DNA of 64,000 bases, taken from contig JACVTC010000037.1 of assembly GCA_016946835.1 (NCBI GenBank), forward strand, positions 1,080,001 to 1,144,000, in the 5' to 3' direction. A program made the position numbers and the translations under genes. The notes under the pieces are model-generated. The model saw only the letters and a list, made by a program, of their open reading frames with translations, did no database searches and was not told the DNA's origin. Below are positions 13,485-26,479 of the stretch, one piece after another (within the stretch, counting starts at the first letter, position 1; every line of letters starts with the position of its first letter). Origin of the DNA: Neocallimastix lanati (nom. inval.) (lineage: Eukaryota > Neocallimastigomycota > Neocallimastigomycetes > Neocallimastigales > Neocallimastigaceae).

Positions 13485-14575
13485 TTTTATATTAGATACT
13501 TATTTTATTTTATTCAATCTGTACTTTATTTTTAATATTCTACTATTTATTTTATTTTATTTTATTTTATTTTATTTTATTTTATTTTATTTTATTTTAT
13601 TTTATTTTATTTTATTTTATTTTATTTTATTTTATTTTATTTTATTTTATTTTATTTTATTTTATTTTATTTTATTTTATTTTATTCAATCTGTACTTCA
13701 TATTTATATTTCAATATTTATTCATTTTATTTTATTTTATTTTATTTTATTTTATTTTATTTTATTTTATTTTATTTTATTTTATTTTATTTTATTTTAT
13801 TTTATTTTTATTAATACTTTATTCTTTTATATTATTTCACTATTTATTTTATTTTATTTTATTTTATTTTATTTTATTTTATTCAATCTGTACTTTCATT
13901 ATTTAATATTCTACTATTTATTTTATTTTATTTTATTTTATTTTATTTTATTTTATTTTATTTTTATTAATACTTTATTCTTTTATATTATTTCACTATT
14001 TATTTTATTTTATTTTATTTTATTTTATTTTATTTTATTTTATTCAATCTGTACTTTCATTATTTAATATTCTACTATTTATTTTATTTTATTTTATTTT
14101 ATTTTATTTTTATTAATACTTTATTCTTTTATATTACTTCACTATCTATTTTATTTTTTTTTATTTTATTTTATTTTATTTTATTCAATCTGTACTTTAT
14201 ACTTATATTCTACTATTTATTTTATTTTATTTTATTTTATTTTATTTTTATTAATACTTTATTCTTTTATATTACTTCACTATCTATTTTATTTTTTTTT
14301 ATTTTATTTTATTTTATTTTATTCAATCTGTACTTTATACTTATATTCTACTATTTATTTTATTTTATTTTATTTTATTCAATCTGTACTTTATTTTTAA
14401 TATTCTACTTTTAATATTCTACTATTTATTTTATTTTATTTTATTCAATCTGTACTTTATATTCATATTCTTTTATTTATTTTATTTTATATTATTTTAT
14501 TTATTCAATCTGTACTTTATATTCATATTCTACTATTTATTTTATTTTATTTTATATATTTTTATTATTATATTC
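13485..14575. repeat. TTTTA-rich minisatellite inside MULE copy 1
   Basis: Alternating blocks of (TTTTA)n and a unique core reading TCAATCTGTACTTTAT followed by TTCTACTATTTA or by a TTAATACTTTATTC variant. The same composite minisatellite sits at the equivalent place in the other two MULE copies. Unit length here varies because the TTTTA blocks differ in length. Confidence 0.85.
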
Positions 14576-14849
14576 TTTATTTATTTATCTATTTATTTAT
14601 TAATTTATACATTTATTTATTTTAAAATTAATTGTATTATAATTTTTTATGGCGTTAACAAAAAATTTTACAAGCCATTAAAAATAAATGGCGTATTGAA
14701 AATTTGTATTTTAAAAATTGGCGAAATGAACCACATTCAATTTATACTAATATTTTGACATAAATTTATGTATTTCAGTATATATAGTGTAATACAATCC
14801 TAATCATTGGTTAACATACAAATTATTAATAAAGTATAATATTTAAAGT

Positions 14850-15381
14850 GGGTGTGAGGCATTTCGCCGAGTTGCATTTCGCCAAATTGAGAATTATTAA
14901 ATAAATAAATAAATAAATAAATTATATATTTTTAATATTGATGTATTATTAGAAAATAAGATTTATATCTTATTAGGTTAATTTTATTTATTAATTATAA
15001 AGATTACATGTTTCTATATTTTCTAATTGTTTCTAATTGTTATGTAAAATAGATGCAAATTGCATGTATTTATATATCTTAAATGTGGCTTAACACTATT
15101 AGCAATAGCTTAATACATGAATATTCTAAGAACTATTACATTAGTAATGTATTATTAATTATTAGTAATTAATATATTAATTCACATATTCTAACATGTA
15201 TTTATATTTTTGAAGTAAATATTTAAATATTAAAAAATTTTTTTTCATATATAAATAGCTTTACAAATATCTTATAAAAATTATTTTGAATTTTTATTTA
15301 TTTAAAAAAATTATTTTGAATTTTTATTTATTTATTTATTTATTTATATCAATAAGCCACTTGGCGAAATGCAACTCTCCC
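14850..15381. mobile_element. 532-bp non-autonomous MULE (MITE-like) with perfect TSD
   Basis: Flanked by the perfect 9-bp direct repeat ATTTAAAGT at 14841-14849 and 15382-15390. Ends are GGGTGTGAGGCATTTCGCC on the left and, read inward from the right, GGGAGAGTTGCATTTCGCC. They share the GCATTTCGCC core of the larger MULE copies. The left subterminus repeats GTTGCATTTCGCCAA once more. The interior is A/T-rich with (AAAT)n and a repeated TTATTTTGAATTTTTATTTA block, and has no coding sequence. It would need a transposase supplied in trans. Confidence 0.85.
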
Positions 15382-16092
15382 ATTTAAAGTATATAAATAA
15401 ATATAATAAAATAATAAATATAATAATAAATATAATAATAATAAGTATAATAATAATAGTTTTAATAATTATAATAAATATTATATTGATAATTACAGTT
15501 TAATTTTTTATTATATATATAAAAATCATGATAAAAATAATAATATATGTAATAATAATCATGATAATTTATTTTTCCCTATTTTAACATTTCCAATCAA
15601 ACATTTATTTACTTTTTCATTATTGAAAATTTTAATTCTATATAATATTAATTATAAATATTTTCATATGATAAAAATTATATATACATAATTTTTTTTA
15701 TCATGAAATTATTAATGTTATTAAAAAACAATAATAAAAAGAAAATATGTATTTTTAAAGAGAATTATAATAAAAGATTTTTTATATTTTTTAAATCAAA
15801 AATTATATTAAAAAGTATTATTTATTTGATATATATAATAGTATTTATATAATCATAAATAAATAACTTAAAGTGGTTAATCAAAAAAAATATCAAATAA
15901 CATTACTATTTATTTATATATTCAAGTTTAATTTTTTTCTTACTAAAAAAAAAAATATTAATTTTACAAAGAAAATTATAAAATTATTATTACGATATAA
16001 AGAATAATAATTTAAATACTATCAACCTTTCGACAAATAAATAAATAATAATAAAAATTATGAAGATATCAAAGAAAATAATTTGAATAATT

Positions 16093-16128
<36 letters not shown>

Positions 16129-16760
16129 TATAATAAATATTCAGAATATATCTTTTAATTCCAATTATAACAAATTTAAAAAAAAAATACCTTTATGAAT
16201 TAAATTATTATTATTATTAATCTAATTTATGAATTTAATTAGTAATTTGATATAAATTATATTATATAAATATATAATAATATTTTTTTCTTGGATTTCT
16301 TGTGGATAAAAATGAATGTTACTATTATTTATGTATATTATTATTTATTATTTATTATTAATATTTATTTATTATTATTAATATTTATTATTTTATTATT
16401 ATTATTTATTAATATTATTTACTATTATTTATTTTTCTATAATTTTTATTATTATTATTGTTATTATTGTTATTCATAATTAATAATAATCATTAAATTT
16501 CCTATTTCACAAATATATGTATATATATATATATATTTTTTTTTTTTTCCCTTATCTTTTAGTTTTAAAAAATGTTTATAAATTTAATTTAATAAAACAC
16601 AAATTTAATATTTTCCTTTTTTTTTTTTTTAATAATTATAAAATTATATACAATAATAATAATTTAAAAAAATGAAACATTTATTATTATTAAAATTCTA
16701 AATAATATATTTTTATATCGTCTAAATAAATTTTCTTAAAACATATTTAAATAAAAGAAA

Positions 16761-16800
<40 letters not shown>

Positions 16801-17874
16801 TATTAAAATAATATAACACAAACCATGGAATACATTAATTTAATTATACATAATAAAATTTTAAAATGAAACATTTTAATTATTAAAAGTTTTAAAATAA
16901 AACCATTTTTAATTATTAAACTAATTAATAATAATAATAATAATAATAAAATAAAAAAAAAGGTTTTTTTTTTTATAAATTTATAAATTTTTATGTTAAA
17001 ACAATTGATGTACTTTTTATTGTTATATGATTTTAATAATTATATTTTGATATATGCAATATTATTAATATTATATTTTAATATATCATCATATGTAAAT
17101 GATGCTGAATAATTGATATTTAGTATAATAATTAATATTGATTATTTATTATGTTAATTGTTAAGGAGGAGATATGGTCTTATGGCATATCTAGTTTTAG
17201 ACTAATATGAAAAAACTCTATATAATGCTTTTTCCTTCCAACTTCTTAAAGTAAAAAGGTTTAATCATAGATGAAATTAAATAATAAATTTTAATATATT
17301 TTGATTAAATCATAAATATTACATATAGAGGAATTATTCAAAGGAAAATATATATATATTTTTTTTATTATTTTAATATTTAATATTAATAATGTATATA
17401 CTTTTAATTTTTAATAATAATAAATAATAAATAATAAATATAATAATAATAATAATAAATAATTAAATAATTAAATAAATTAATAAAATGGTAATAATAA
17501 TAAATAAAATGATAATAATAATAAAAGAAATATATTCATATTGAACGCTTTATTTAATTTTTTTTTTTTTAAATTATTTGGTTAATATTATATAAAATTT
17601 GAAAGATAGCATGGATACTATTATTATAAATAATATAAACTCTTAAAGTAACATTATTAATATCTTAAAGTAACATTATTAATGTAATATAAAACTCTTA
17701 AAAGGATAATAATAATAAATTATAAAACTCTTAAAAGAATAATATTAATAGTTGATACTAAAATATTAATATCTCCTGAAATTTCATGATTTAATTATTA
17801 ATAAAAAAATATACTTTTTTTTTTTTTTTTTTTAATATTATTGTTTGGATGATAAAATAAATAAAATCACCTTT

Positions 17875-17995
17875 AATTTCTGTATTAATAATATATATAT
17901 GTTTATATCAGAAAGCATATAAGCATTTATATATTGTTAATACAGAAATTAAGCATTCAATATTTATATAGAAATGTTAGGACATTTCTATATAA
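17875..17995. other. two adjacent hairpins, possible structured RNA
   Basis: Hairpin 1: AATTTCTGTATTAA at 17875-17888 pairs exactly with 17937-17950, and further A/U pairing extends inward. Hairpin 2: TTATATAGAAATG at 17964-17976 pairs exactly with 17983-17995 around a 6-nt TTAGGA loop. Two perfect stems only 13 nt apart are unusual even in A/T-rich DNA. Nothing shows transcription; a small MITE or chance is possible. Confidence 0.4.
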
Positions 17996-20317
17996 AAAAA
18001 AATTCAAATATGTAATAATATTAAAAGAAAAAAAAAATTATTGAATTAAATAATGCTTGTAATAATAATTTTACTTTTTTTTTTTTTTAAAAAAAAAAGG
18101 CCATAAAAATAGACTATCTAACAATTTTAATTATTATATCTAGTGGGTTAGTGGTCATAAAAAATCGGTAAATATTTATTAATTATATTATAAATAATTT
18201 ATATAATAATAATTATTTTAAATCATTAATAATTTTATATTATCAGTTCTAATAATAAATAATAAAATTTGTTAAACTTTTTTAAGTTTTTGAAATAGAG
18301 TATTTTACTTCCCAGGTTCTTCTTTTTTATATTTTACTTTTTATTTTTCTTTGATAAAATCTATATATTTGTTAAATTGAATAAAAAAACAAATTTCCCA
18401 ATTATTCAAATTTATCTGGTTTGAATTTAATTAAATAATAATAATAAAAAAAAGATTATAAAATTCTACTTTTTGATATACATCTATTTAAAGATATTTA
18501 TTATTGTACTAATAAAATATATAAATAAACAGTTAACATTAATGATATGATTATTAATAATAATTAGTCATTATAATTGTAATAAATAATATTAAAAATA
18601 ATAATTTAATATTTATGGGTAATAATTGATTTTATTTATTATTATATTAAAAACATTAGATATTTACCACTATTACTAATTTTTATATTAAAAATATTAG
18701 AAATTTACCACTATTACTAATTTGATAATAACAATTAATATATGTTCCATATAGTTATTGAATATTATTTTCTGTAAATTTTTTATTTTATTTTATTTTG
18801 TTTCATTTCATTTTATTTTATTTTATTTTAATTTTATTTAATAAAAAAAAATTTTATATAATACTTTAAAGTTTATTAATTATAATATTTTTTTGTTTCA
18901 TAAATAATATCATAATTTAAATTAAATTTACGTATAATATGAGTATAAATGTTTATTTATTATCTTTGATTTATTTTCTTATTTATTTATTTTCTTATTT
19001 GTTTATTTATTTATTTATTAATAATTTTAATTTTATTTTTATTAATATATTATATTATTATTGTTATTACTATTATTTTTTTATTACTACTTATTTAAAC
19101 TTTCCATGTGATAAAGTACGAAGTTCAGGTTCGGTTCTTTTAAGGTTTATTCTTTATTTGGGGATATAATTTTATATGTTTTATAAAAATATTTTTATTT
19201 AAATTTTATTTATTTAGAAGAATTACATTTACTTCTCATTATTAAAAATGTAAACTAATATTTATTCCTAAAATTAATATTTATTTTCATATTTTGATCT
19301 CAAGAATTACACTAATCTACTATTTCTTATTCTTGGACAAAGAAATAAAACTATTTCTAAGTATTTTTCTCTTTTATAATTATTTACTATAATAAAGTTT
19401 TCCTATATTAAAGTATAAATATTAATTTACTTTCATTATTGTTAAAATTAAATAATAAAAATATATAAATTAATTTCTAATAAGAAATACAATAAAAACT
19501 AGATTAATACATAAATTTATGCTTTTACTACATTTCTTAATCAACATAAATTTATTATTAATTAGAGTTTTTTTATTTCTATTTCATATCACATGTAATA
19601 ATTATTTATTTATTTAAATATTTATTTTTAATGAAATAAATACCATTAAATATATAAGACCGCTGAAATAAATTAAATAATATATTGAAATAACCAATTA
19701 ACAGATAAACACCCAATATTCCATATTAATTATAATACAAAAAGAAATATGTTCGTGTAACAATTGTTTTATTTCCTTCCGTTTTTTTTTTTTTTTTAAT
19801 TAATATATAATAATTAAAATTTATCCTCCCCCATTCTTTTTATATACTTATTATAATTATAATTTCAGTTTTAATTTTAATTTTAAATATTAATTTTTAT
19901 TAAAAATTTAATTGTTACTTTAATTTTATTTGAAATTTTTAATTGCAATTAATAATTATAATTACTATTTTAAATTATAATTATTATTATTATTATTATA
20001 TTATTATTATAATATCACAATATTTTATCACAAATTATAATAGTAAAAAAAAGTTTAATTTCTTTAAATCTAAACTGCATTATTAGTAATTAAAAATCTC
20101 AAATCCTTAAAAGTCTAACATTGGATAATAATAGTAAATAGAGAACTTTAAAAAAAAAAAAAGAAGATATTTTGGCAATAAAAAAATATTCTCTATATTT
20201 AATAAAATTAATATATTATTAAAATTACATTATATTGCTAATAAACATTAGATTGATTCTTTTTAAACTATTAATTCGACTTTGCTATTTTAGTGATTTA
20301 GTATTCTTCCTTTATAG

Positions 20318-20463
20318 TTCTTAATTTATGATAATAAAACAATAATTAATAAGATATAACTTTATAATATATCATGAAATAAAAAAAAAAATTCTTAATT
20401 TATGATAATAAAACAATAATTAATAAGATATAACTTTATAATATATCATGAAATAAAAAAAAA
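20318..20463. repeat. tandem duplication, 74-bp unit
   Basis: The block beginning TTCTTAATTTATGATAATAA and ending in an oligo-A run occurs twice head to tail, starting at 20318 and 20392, nearly identical. Confidence 0.9.
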
Positions 20464-20985
20464 ATTAACTCAAGAAGTGATAATTTTATATTATATGATT
20501 TAAAGAAAAAAAATTACTAAAATAAATCATTACAAATGTATTGTATTAAATCAAATTAAATATATATATGTAAATAAAAATTTATAAAATAAAGATGTTA
20601 TATAAGTTTATGTAAATTTCTTTTAATTATTTCGTATAAATTTATTATTATTATTATTATTATTACTATTATTATTATTATTATTTTTTTTTTCATATTA
20701 AAATTTATTTTATTTTTATATACTTTTAGTCTTATTTTCTTATTTATTCATCAACAAAATTAAAAAAATTATTAAATTTAATTATATAATAATTTCAGTT
20801 CAATTTTTAATAAAGTTATTTATATTAAATAAATTTCATCATTTATTTGATCTACAATTGGTTAATATTAAATATATATATGTATTTAGTATTTTATTTA
20901 AAACAAATTTCTTTTTTTCTTTTTATTATATATATATATTCTTTTTTTATTTAAAAACAAAAAAATATTCCTTTCATTTTATGCC

Positions 20986-21020
<35 letters not shown>

Positions 21021-21346
21021 TTAATTTATTATTTAATAATAAAAAAATGTGAAAATAAATTTATATAGGAAGTTTGACACTTTTAAAATTTATTAAAGAT
21101 TCTTATTAGATATATACAAAAATAATTTGATAAATGTTTATATTGTATTAAAGATTATATATACAAAAATAATTTGAATATATGAAGTTATTTATAAAAC
21201 AATAGAATATAAATAAAATTCAATTAATATATATAGATTATAATAACGATTGAATTAAATTTTATATTTATTACTTTTTTTTGTTTCAATTGTAGAAAGT
21301 CGTAATAATTTATACAAAAATAAGATAATATAATACAAGAATAAAA

Positions 21347-21423
21347 TATTTATAGAAAGTCATACTAATTTATACTAAAAATAAAATAATACAAGAATAA
21401 AAAATAATTTTTATTTAAAACAA

Positions 21424-21457
<34 letters not shown>

Positions 21458-21592
21458 ATATAATATAATACAAGAATAAAATATTTATAGAAAGTCATAC
21501 TCATACTAATTTATACTAAAAATAAAATAATACAAGAATAAAATATAATTTTTATATAAAACAATGTAAAAAAAAAAAAAAAAAAAAAAAAA

Positions 21593-21600
<8 letters not shown>
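21347..21600. repeat. direct repeat of ~135 bp with oligo-A, plus partial third copy
   Basis: Two copies start at 21347 and 21482 with TATTTATAGAAAGTCATAC and both run into a long A tract after ACAATGT. A shorter, diverged copy precedes them at about 21293. Confidence 0.8.
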
Positions 21601-21623
<23 letters not shown>

Positions 21624-21837
21624 TTATAGGAAATAATTAAAAGAAATTTACATAAAGCATAGAGATAATATTAATTATTTTTTTTATTATCTTTTATTAT
21701 TGTTTTTTTTTTTTTTTTTTTTAATAAGAAAATATAAAATTAATATATAGTTTTCTTCTTGTATTAATATTATAATTATTATTATTATTTTTTTTAAAGA
21801 AAAAACATTAGATATTAAATAAGGGATTAAATTAAAA

Positions 21838-23870
21838 ATGAAAATTTTATTTAAAATTATAATAAATATTTTTTTTAATGTAATATTGTTCATTAGTAAA
21901 ACAATAGCACAAGAGAATATTATTCAAATTTTAGTACATAATCCGGATATTAAATCTGATAAATATTTAGAAATCTATAATGATAAGATAAATAGTTATT
22001 TTTTATTAAAGAACCAAAATAGTTCCGTTATACCCAATATTAATTTAAACTTTTCATATTGTATACCAGATCCAAATGACGGAAATGATCTTTCAAATTT
22101 TTACAAAAAAGGAACAGAAATTAATATAGATACAGAATATGCTAAAAATCTAAACTGTACTATCAAAGCATTAAACAGTTCATATTATGATATGGTGATT
22201 ATAGATGATAAATTTTTATTAGGTGAAAACTACTTAGCTACTTTTGCGGTATTGAAATTGTATTTCACTAAAATTGATTTATATAAATTTTTTCTTAATT
22301 ATGAAGGTTACATAGAAAATGATGATATTTCTTTTCATGACGATGATATTTTAAAAGCAGGCCGACATAATAACAAAGGATTATATGGAATTCCTTATGA
22401 AATGGATTTTGATACACTTTTTTTTAATAATTTTAATGATACTTTTAGAGGTTTTATATACAAATCAATCCTCAACAATGATACCTTACCATCATTATTA
22501 CCACCATTAAATGAAGTACCCTCCAATTTTTCAGAAGCAGATTTAAAAAATTATGAAGGTATATATCAATCAATGGTTGATGATGGAATTATAAGTGCTG
22601 GTTTTGGGAGTAATGATGAATTATTAAATTTTTTCGTAGAATTTATTCATTATAAATTTAATATAAAGAAATTACCAGATAGAGATGAAACTCCTGAGTT
22701 TTTTGAATTTTTATTTGATGAATATAAATCTAAAGAATTTTACGATTCATTTAGAAAATATTTAATAAAATATACAGGAAAGTATTTAAATAAAACGTTA
22801 ATTAACTCCATAGAAGATGCCTATAATTCTTTTTTAAATAATGAAAAATTATTTTTAAGGGGAAAAGCTTCAAATTATCTTGCTTTAAAAAGTATTAATC
22901 CAAATATTTCCATACATTCATTGCCTGATAACACAAGTGTTATTGATAGGAAATATATAGTTATTAACAATAATAGTAAGAAAGATAAAAAAATGCTCGT
23001 CAAAGTAGCCCTTCAACTTTCCTCAAGAGAAATGCAATTATACCGAGCCAAGGTATTTGGTAATTTACCTACATTTGATTTCAAACGTAATAATTTAGAT
23101 AATTATACCATAGAATTCTGCAATTCCTATCCTGAATTATGTGACTTAATTAAAAAGTTAAATTCGATTGATGTCACGACTGCTTTCATAAGAGATAAAT
23201 TTAGTGGAAGTTATATTGAATCAAGGCTAGTTCTGCCAACCACCCTGAAAAGCGATACTTTCAATAATAACTATTTCTTGTTTAATAGTACCTTCTTAAA
23301 TATTTTAAACATAAAGCCATTTTCATTACTGGATTTATATAAAGCTGTTCCACTTTTTATATTCCAAGATATAATGACTGTTATTGTGGTTGATATTTTA
23401 AGTATTACCTTAATCATGGTTTATTTTAAGAGAAAACATCCTTATTTAAAAGCCATCTCACCATTCCTATCCTCTTTAACCATCATAGGAATGATATTAA
23501 ATATTTCAATATCCAAATTTATGTTTTTTGTTCATACAAAAATATTATGTCAACTATTATATGTAGTCAAATATTTTACATTAAATTTAACAAATTTACC
23601 AATGTTTGCTACTATCTTTCGTATATACTACATCTATACTAATATTTCAGAAGTCAATTTTGGTAAAAAATTAAATGACAAACGTTTATTTAATATCATA
23701 TCCATTACTTTAAGTGTAATACTTATATTTGCATTTGTAGCAGTATTTTCTGATGAATTCTATGAAACTACAATGGGTACAGCAATGACCACTCGATCAA
23801 TTATGTGTTTTAATAAACATTATAACCATTTCATTGTATTTACAATCATTATGCTTGTAATCATGGTAAA

Positions 23871-23901
<31 letters not shown>

Positions 23902-24811
23902 AATTATTTTACTATAAATAAATACATATATTTTATTTTTTTTTTTTTTATTTTAATAATTATAGAATAACAATAATAATTAATAGTATGGTGTAATCAT
24001 TTATTAATCATGCATTAATTTTTATTATTATTATTATTATTTTTATATATATATTTATTTTATTTTATTTTATTTTTATATATATTTATATGTATAAATT
24101 TATTAGTTTTTTGTTATGCTTGTTATGACAATCAAAACTATTAAAGTTTCAAGACAATATGGTGAAGTGAGATATGTTTTATTTATCTTATTTTTATTAT
24201 TCTCATCACTTCTCTACGAATTTATATTTATTATTTTAATTCATGAATCCAAAGGTACTACAATATTTTTAATTTCACATGCTATTTATATGTGTTCATG
24301 TTTATGTTGCGCTTATCTCTTAGTAGGACACAGACTTATTTATGTATTGAAACATCCAATAAAAAATAATATGTATCAAGGAAATGATATTAATAATGAT
24401 TATTTCAATAATACCCTTAATATTATTGATTTTATTCCCTTGAAGAAGACTGGAAATTGTCCATTCTCATTCTTCAAAAAAAATAAAAATAAAGGAAAAA
24501 GAGATGTTAATAAGGAAGTCTTTTCTGTGGTTAAAGATTGTGAAATTAGTTTTGATGATTCTATTACAAATAATCCTAATAATTATTTCTTTAATCAGGC
24601 GTTAAAGTCGTTGAGTAGACCAAAGGAGCAGTCACCACTGGATCAATTTAAAGATAGTTATCAAAGTACGCAAAATTATTCAAGTTTACAGGGTTCACAA
24701 CAATATTCAAGTTTACAGGGTTCACAACAATATTCAAGTTTTCAAGGTTCACAACAACAAAATTCAAGTTTTTTAAATTATTTAAATTTCAAAAATTATC
24801 CAAAAAATTAA
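21838..24811 (+). CDS. class C GPCR with solute-binding-protein ectodomain, copy 2 (two exons)
   Basis: Predicted 910-residue receptor. Exons are 21838-23865 and 24107-24811, phase 0. A signal peptide occupies about residues 1-25 (ends ...ISKTIAQ). The binding domain runs to about residue 500, with GIPYEMDFD at 184-192 and FGNLPTF at 407-413. TM1 is about 512-530, followed by KRKHPYLKAISP. The paired cysteines of TM3 (ILCQ) and extracellular loop 2 (SIMCF) are kept, as is the loop YYIYTNISEVNFGKKLND. The tail is the longest of the four: after DFIPLKK and NPNNYFFNQALK it carries three 9-residue repeats of the type YSSLQGSQQ, encoded by a 27-bp tandem repeat at about 24677-24757, then an Asn/Ser-rich end. 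This Gln/Ser extension is absent from the paralogues and may vary between strains. Ligand unknown. Confidence 0.85.
23866..24106 (+). other. phase-0 intron in GPCR copy 2
   Basis: 241 nt, donor GTAAAT, acceptor TTAG. It splits TM5 at the same codon position as in the paralogues, and exon 2 begins F-F-V-M. In-frame stops follow the donor within a dozen codons. Confidence 0.8.
24677..24757 (+). repeat. 27-bp coding tandem repeat (3 units)
   Basis: Three in-frame 27-bp units in the receptor tail encode YSSLQGSQQ, YSSLQGSQQ and YSSFQGSQQ. The first two are identical at the DNA level, which suggests recent expansion. Confidence 0.9.
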
Positions 24812-25205
24812 TTTTAATCTCATTGAAAAAATAAAATAAAATAAAAAATAAAAAATAAAAAATAAAACTAAGAATAACAATATAAAAAATTATTTTATTA
24901 CTAATATAATAATAGTATTATAATATTAAAAAATAATAAGAAGAAGAAAGAGAAAAAGAAAAAGGGAAATAATAATAATAATAATTATAATTATGATAGA
25001 ATGATATAAAGTTAACATAAATATTATTTATTTATTATTTTTTTTTTTTTAATAATTATTATTATTATTGTTTTAATATTTATTTAAGAAATTTATTAAT
25101 TATAATAATTATGTAAATCATTATAATGAGTTATGTCACTTTTTTTTTTTTTTTTTTCTTTTTTTCAATTAAATTTTTAATTTATTAATTTATATTATCA
25201 TGGTT

Positions 25206-25236
<31 letters not shown>

Positions 25237-25332
25237 TCTTTATATAGAAATTTAGTATATATATATTCACTATCCATTAATTATTAAAAAAAATTTAGAC
25301 AATTTTTTTTAATTTAAAAAAGTATATAATGT

Positions 25333-25333
25333 A

Positions 25334-25430
<97 letters not shown>
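25333..25430. repeat. (AAAT)n followed by (AAT)n microsatellite
   Basis: About 50 bp of AAAT tetranucleotide repeat merges directly into about 50 bp of AAT repeat. Confidence 0.9.
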
Positions 25431-25614
25431 TAATAAATAAATAAAAGAATGATATAAAATAAAAATAAATAATTTTATTAGTAATGATAATTAATAATTA
25501 ATATATCAAAAATTATGATTAATACAAGTAGAACAAAATAAATAGATAAATAAGTAAATAAATATTATTAAATAAAAGAAAATAATTAGATAGAAAATAA
25601 ATAATTTTATTTAC

Positions 25615-26428
25615 GACATGGTACACATTATATATAACTTCCTTCATGGTGGAGGAGATACAGACATTATTAACTTCCTTCATGGTGGAGGAGATACAGA
25701 CATTACTGAATTGAAGTATAGAAAGGAATGGAATTCTTTTTTGTTTAAAAAATCAAATTATTTATGATGACTAATCTAAAACGCTATTCTTTGGTGCGAT
25801 CTATCTGCGACTCTCTTCATTTTACAATAGAAATTACGTCTAAGGGCTAATACTTGATAAAGATTGCTATTCCGACGGTTATAAGTGTAAACTAACCAAG
25901 GAGGGTCAATCTGAAAAAAAAAACGCAGTAAGATAGGCTAACAGAGCCCATAGCTTCCTATGAAAACGGATCTAATTAAAAAAAAAAACTCAGTAAAATA
26001 GGCTAACAGAGCCCATAGCTTCCTATGAAAACGGATCTAATTAAAAAAAAAACACATTTAAAAAGCTTCAGACTTTCCTTTTATTCATGGACCAAAAAAA
26101 AAAAAAAAAAAGCACAAAGATTAAGAATACAACAAACACAATAATAAACTTCCTTGGAGAACTATGGAAGTTTTACTAGGAAAAGTAAGTGTTCATTAGT
26201 TTAAATTCAAAAAGTTCGAAATTTTTTTTTTTGGATTGGATGAATAAAATAAATTCAAATTTGATGTGTAACCTTATTGTTAATAATAATAATAATAATA
26301 AAAGCAAATTGGTATCAAATAGATTTCCAAGACAAAACATGTTACCCTTGTTGTATTGTGGTGTTGGTAACAGCATACCAAATCTCTACGTTAAATGTCT
26401 GTGTTTCCTACTTGGCTGAGATGCAATA

Positions 26429-26440
<12 letters not shown>
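25615..26440. other. unassigned island with two short tandem duplications
   Basis: Less A/T-biased than any other non-genic stretch here. It contains a two-fold tandem repeat around ACTTCCTTCATGGTGGAGGA (25638-25711) and a two-fold repeat of about 64 bp containing GGCTAACAGAGCCCATAGC (about 25920-26045), the latter separated by oligo-A. The 3' part has two short antisense reading frames (26176-26419) with a stretch of (AAT)n, neither convincing. It may be a decayed gene or mobile-element remnant, or an unrecognised RNA gene. I could not identify it. Confidence 0.35.
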
Positions 26441-26464
<24 letters not shown>

Positions 26465-26479
26465 GATCTGTTCTGGGGA

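Larger units (their letters stand above)
11921..14738 (-). mobile_element. MULE DNA transposon copy 1 (internally deleted)
   Basis: Flanked by a perfect 9-bp direct repeat, AATTTATAC at 11912-11920 and 14739-14747, the target-site size typical of Mutator-like elements. Its transposase-distal end begins GGGGAAGTTGCATTACGCC. The other end, read inward, begins GAATGTGGTTCATTTCGCC, giving an imperfect inverted repeat of about 25 bp. The element lies in reverse orientation relative to the intact copy at 27888-31811. It keeps only the C-terminal part of the transposase gene and carries a long minisatellite at 13485-14575. It inserted immediately beside the foldback element. Confidence 0.85.
15391..21837. 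other. long low-complexity intergenic region, no gene
   Basis: No credible coding sequence. It holds two adjacent hairpins (17875-17995), a tandem 74-bp duplication (20318-20463), an approximately 135-bp direct repeat with oligo-A (21347-21600), and many T and AAT tracts. Two short frames at 16291-16479 and 18939-19169 read as Leu/Ile/Tyr/Phe runs from T-rich DNA. A slightly less A/T-biased patch lies at 17160-17275. Confidence 0.6.

Noticed and set aside
19100-19160. Possible tRNA because of a GGTTCGGTT-like T-arm word
   Set aside because: No acceptor stem or anticodon arm could be paired around it. A similar GATAAAGTACG word at 27290 also lacks a cloverleaf.
16291-19169. Short frames at 16291-16479 and 18939-19169
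   Set aside because: Leu/Ile/Tyr/Phe runs from TTA/ATT repeats, no homologue or signal-anchor pattern distinguishable from low complexity.
26176-26419. Two antisense frames in the less A/T-rich island
   Set aside because: Both run through an (AAT)n tract, overlap each other and show no recognisable motif. Kept only as an unassigned region.
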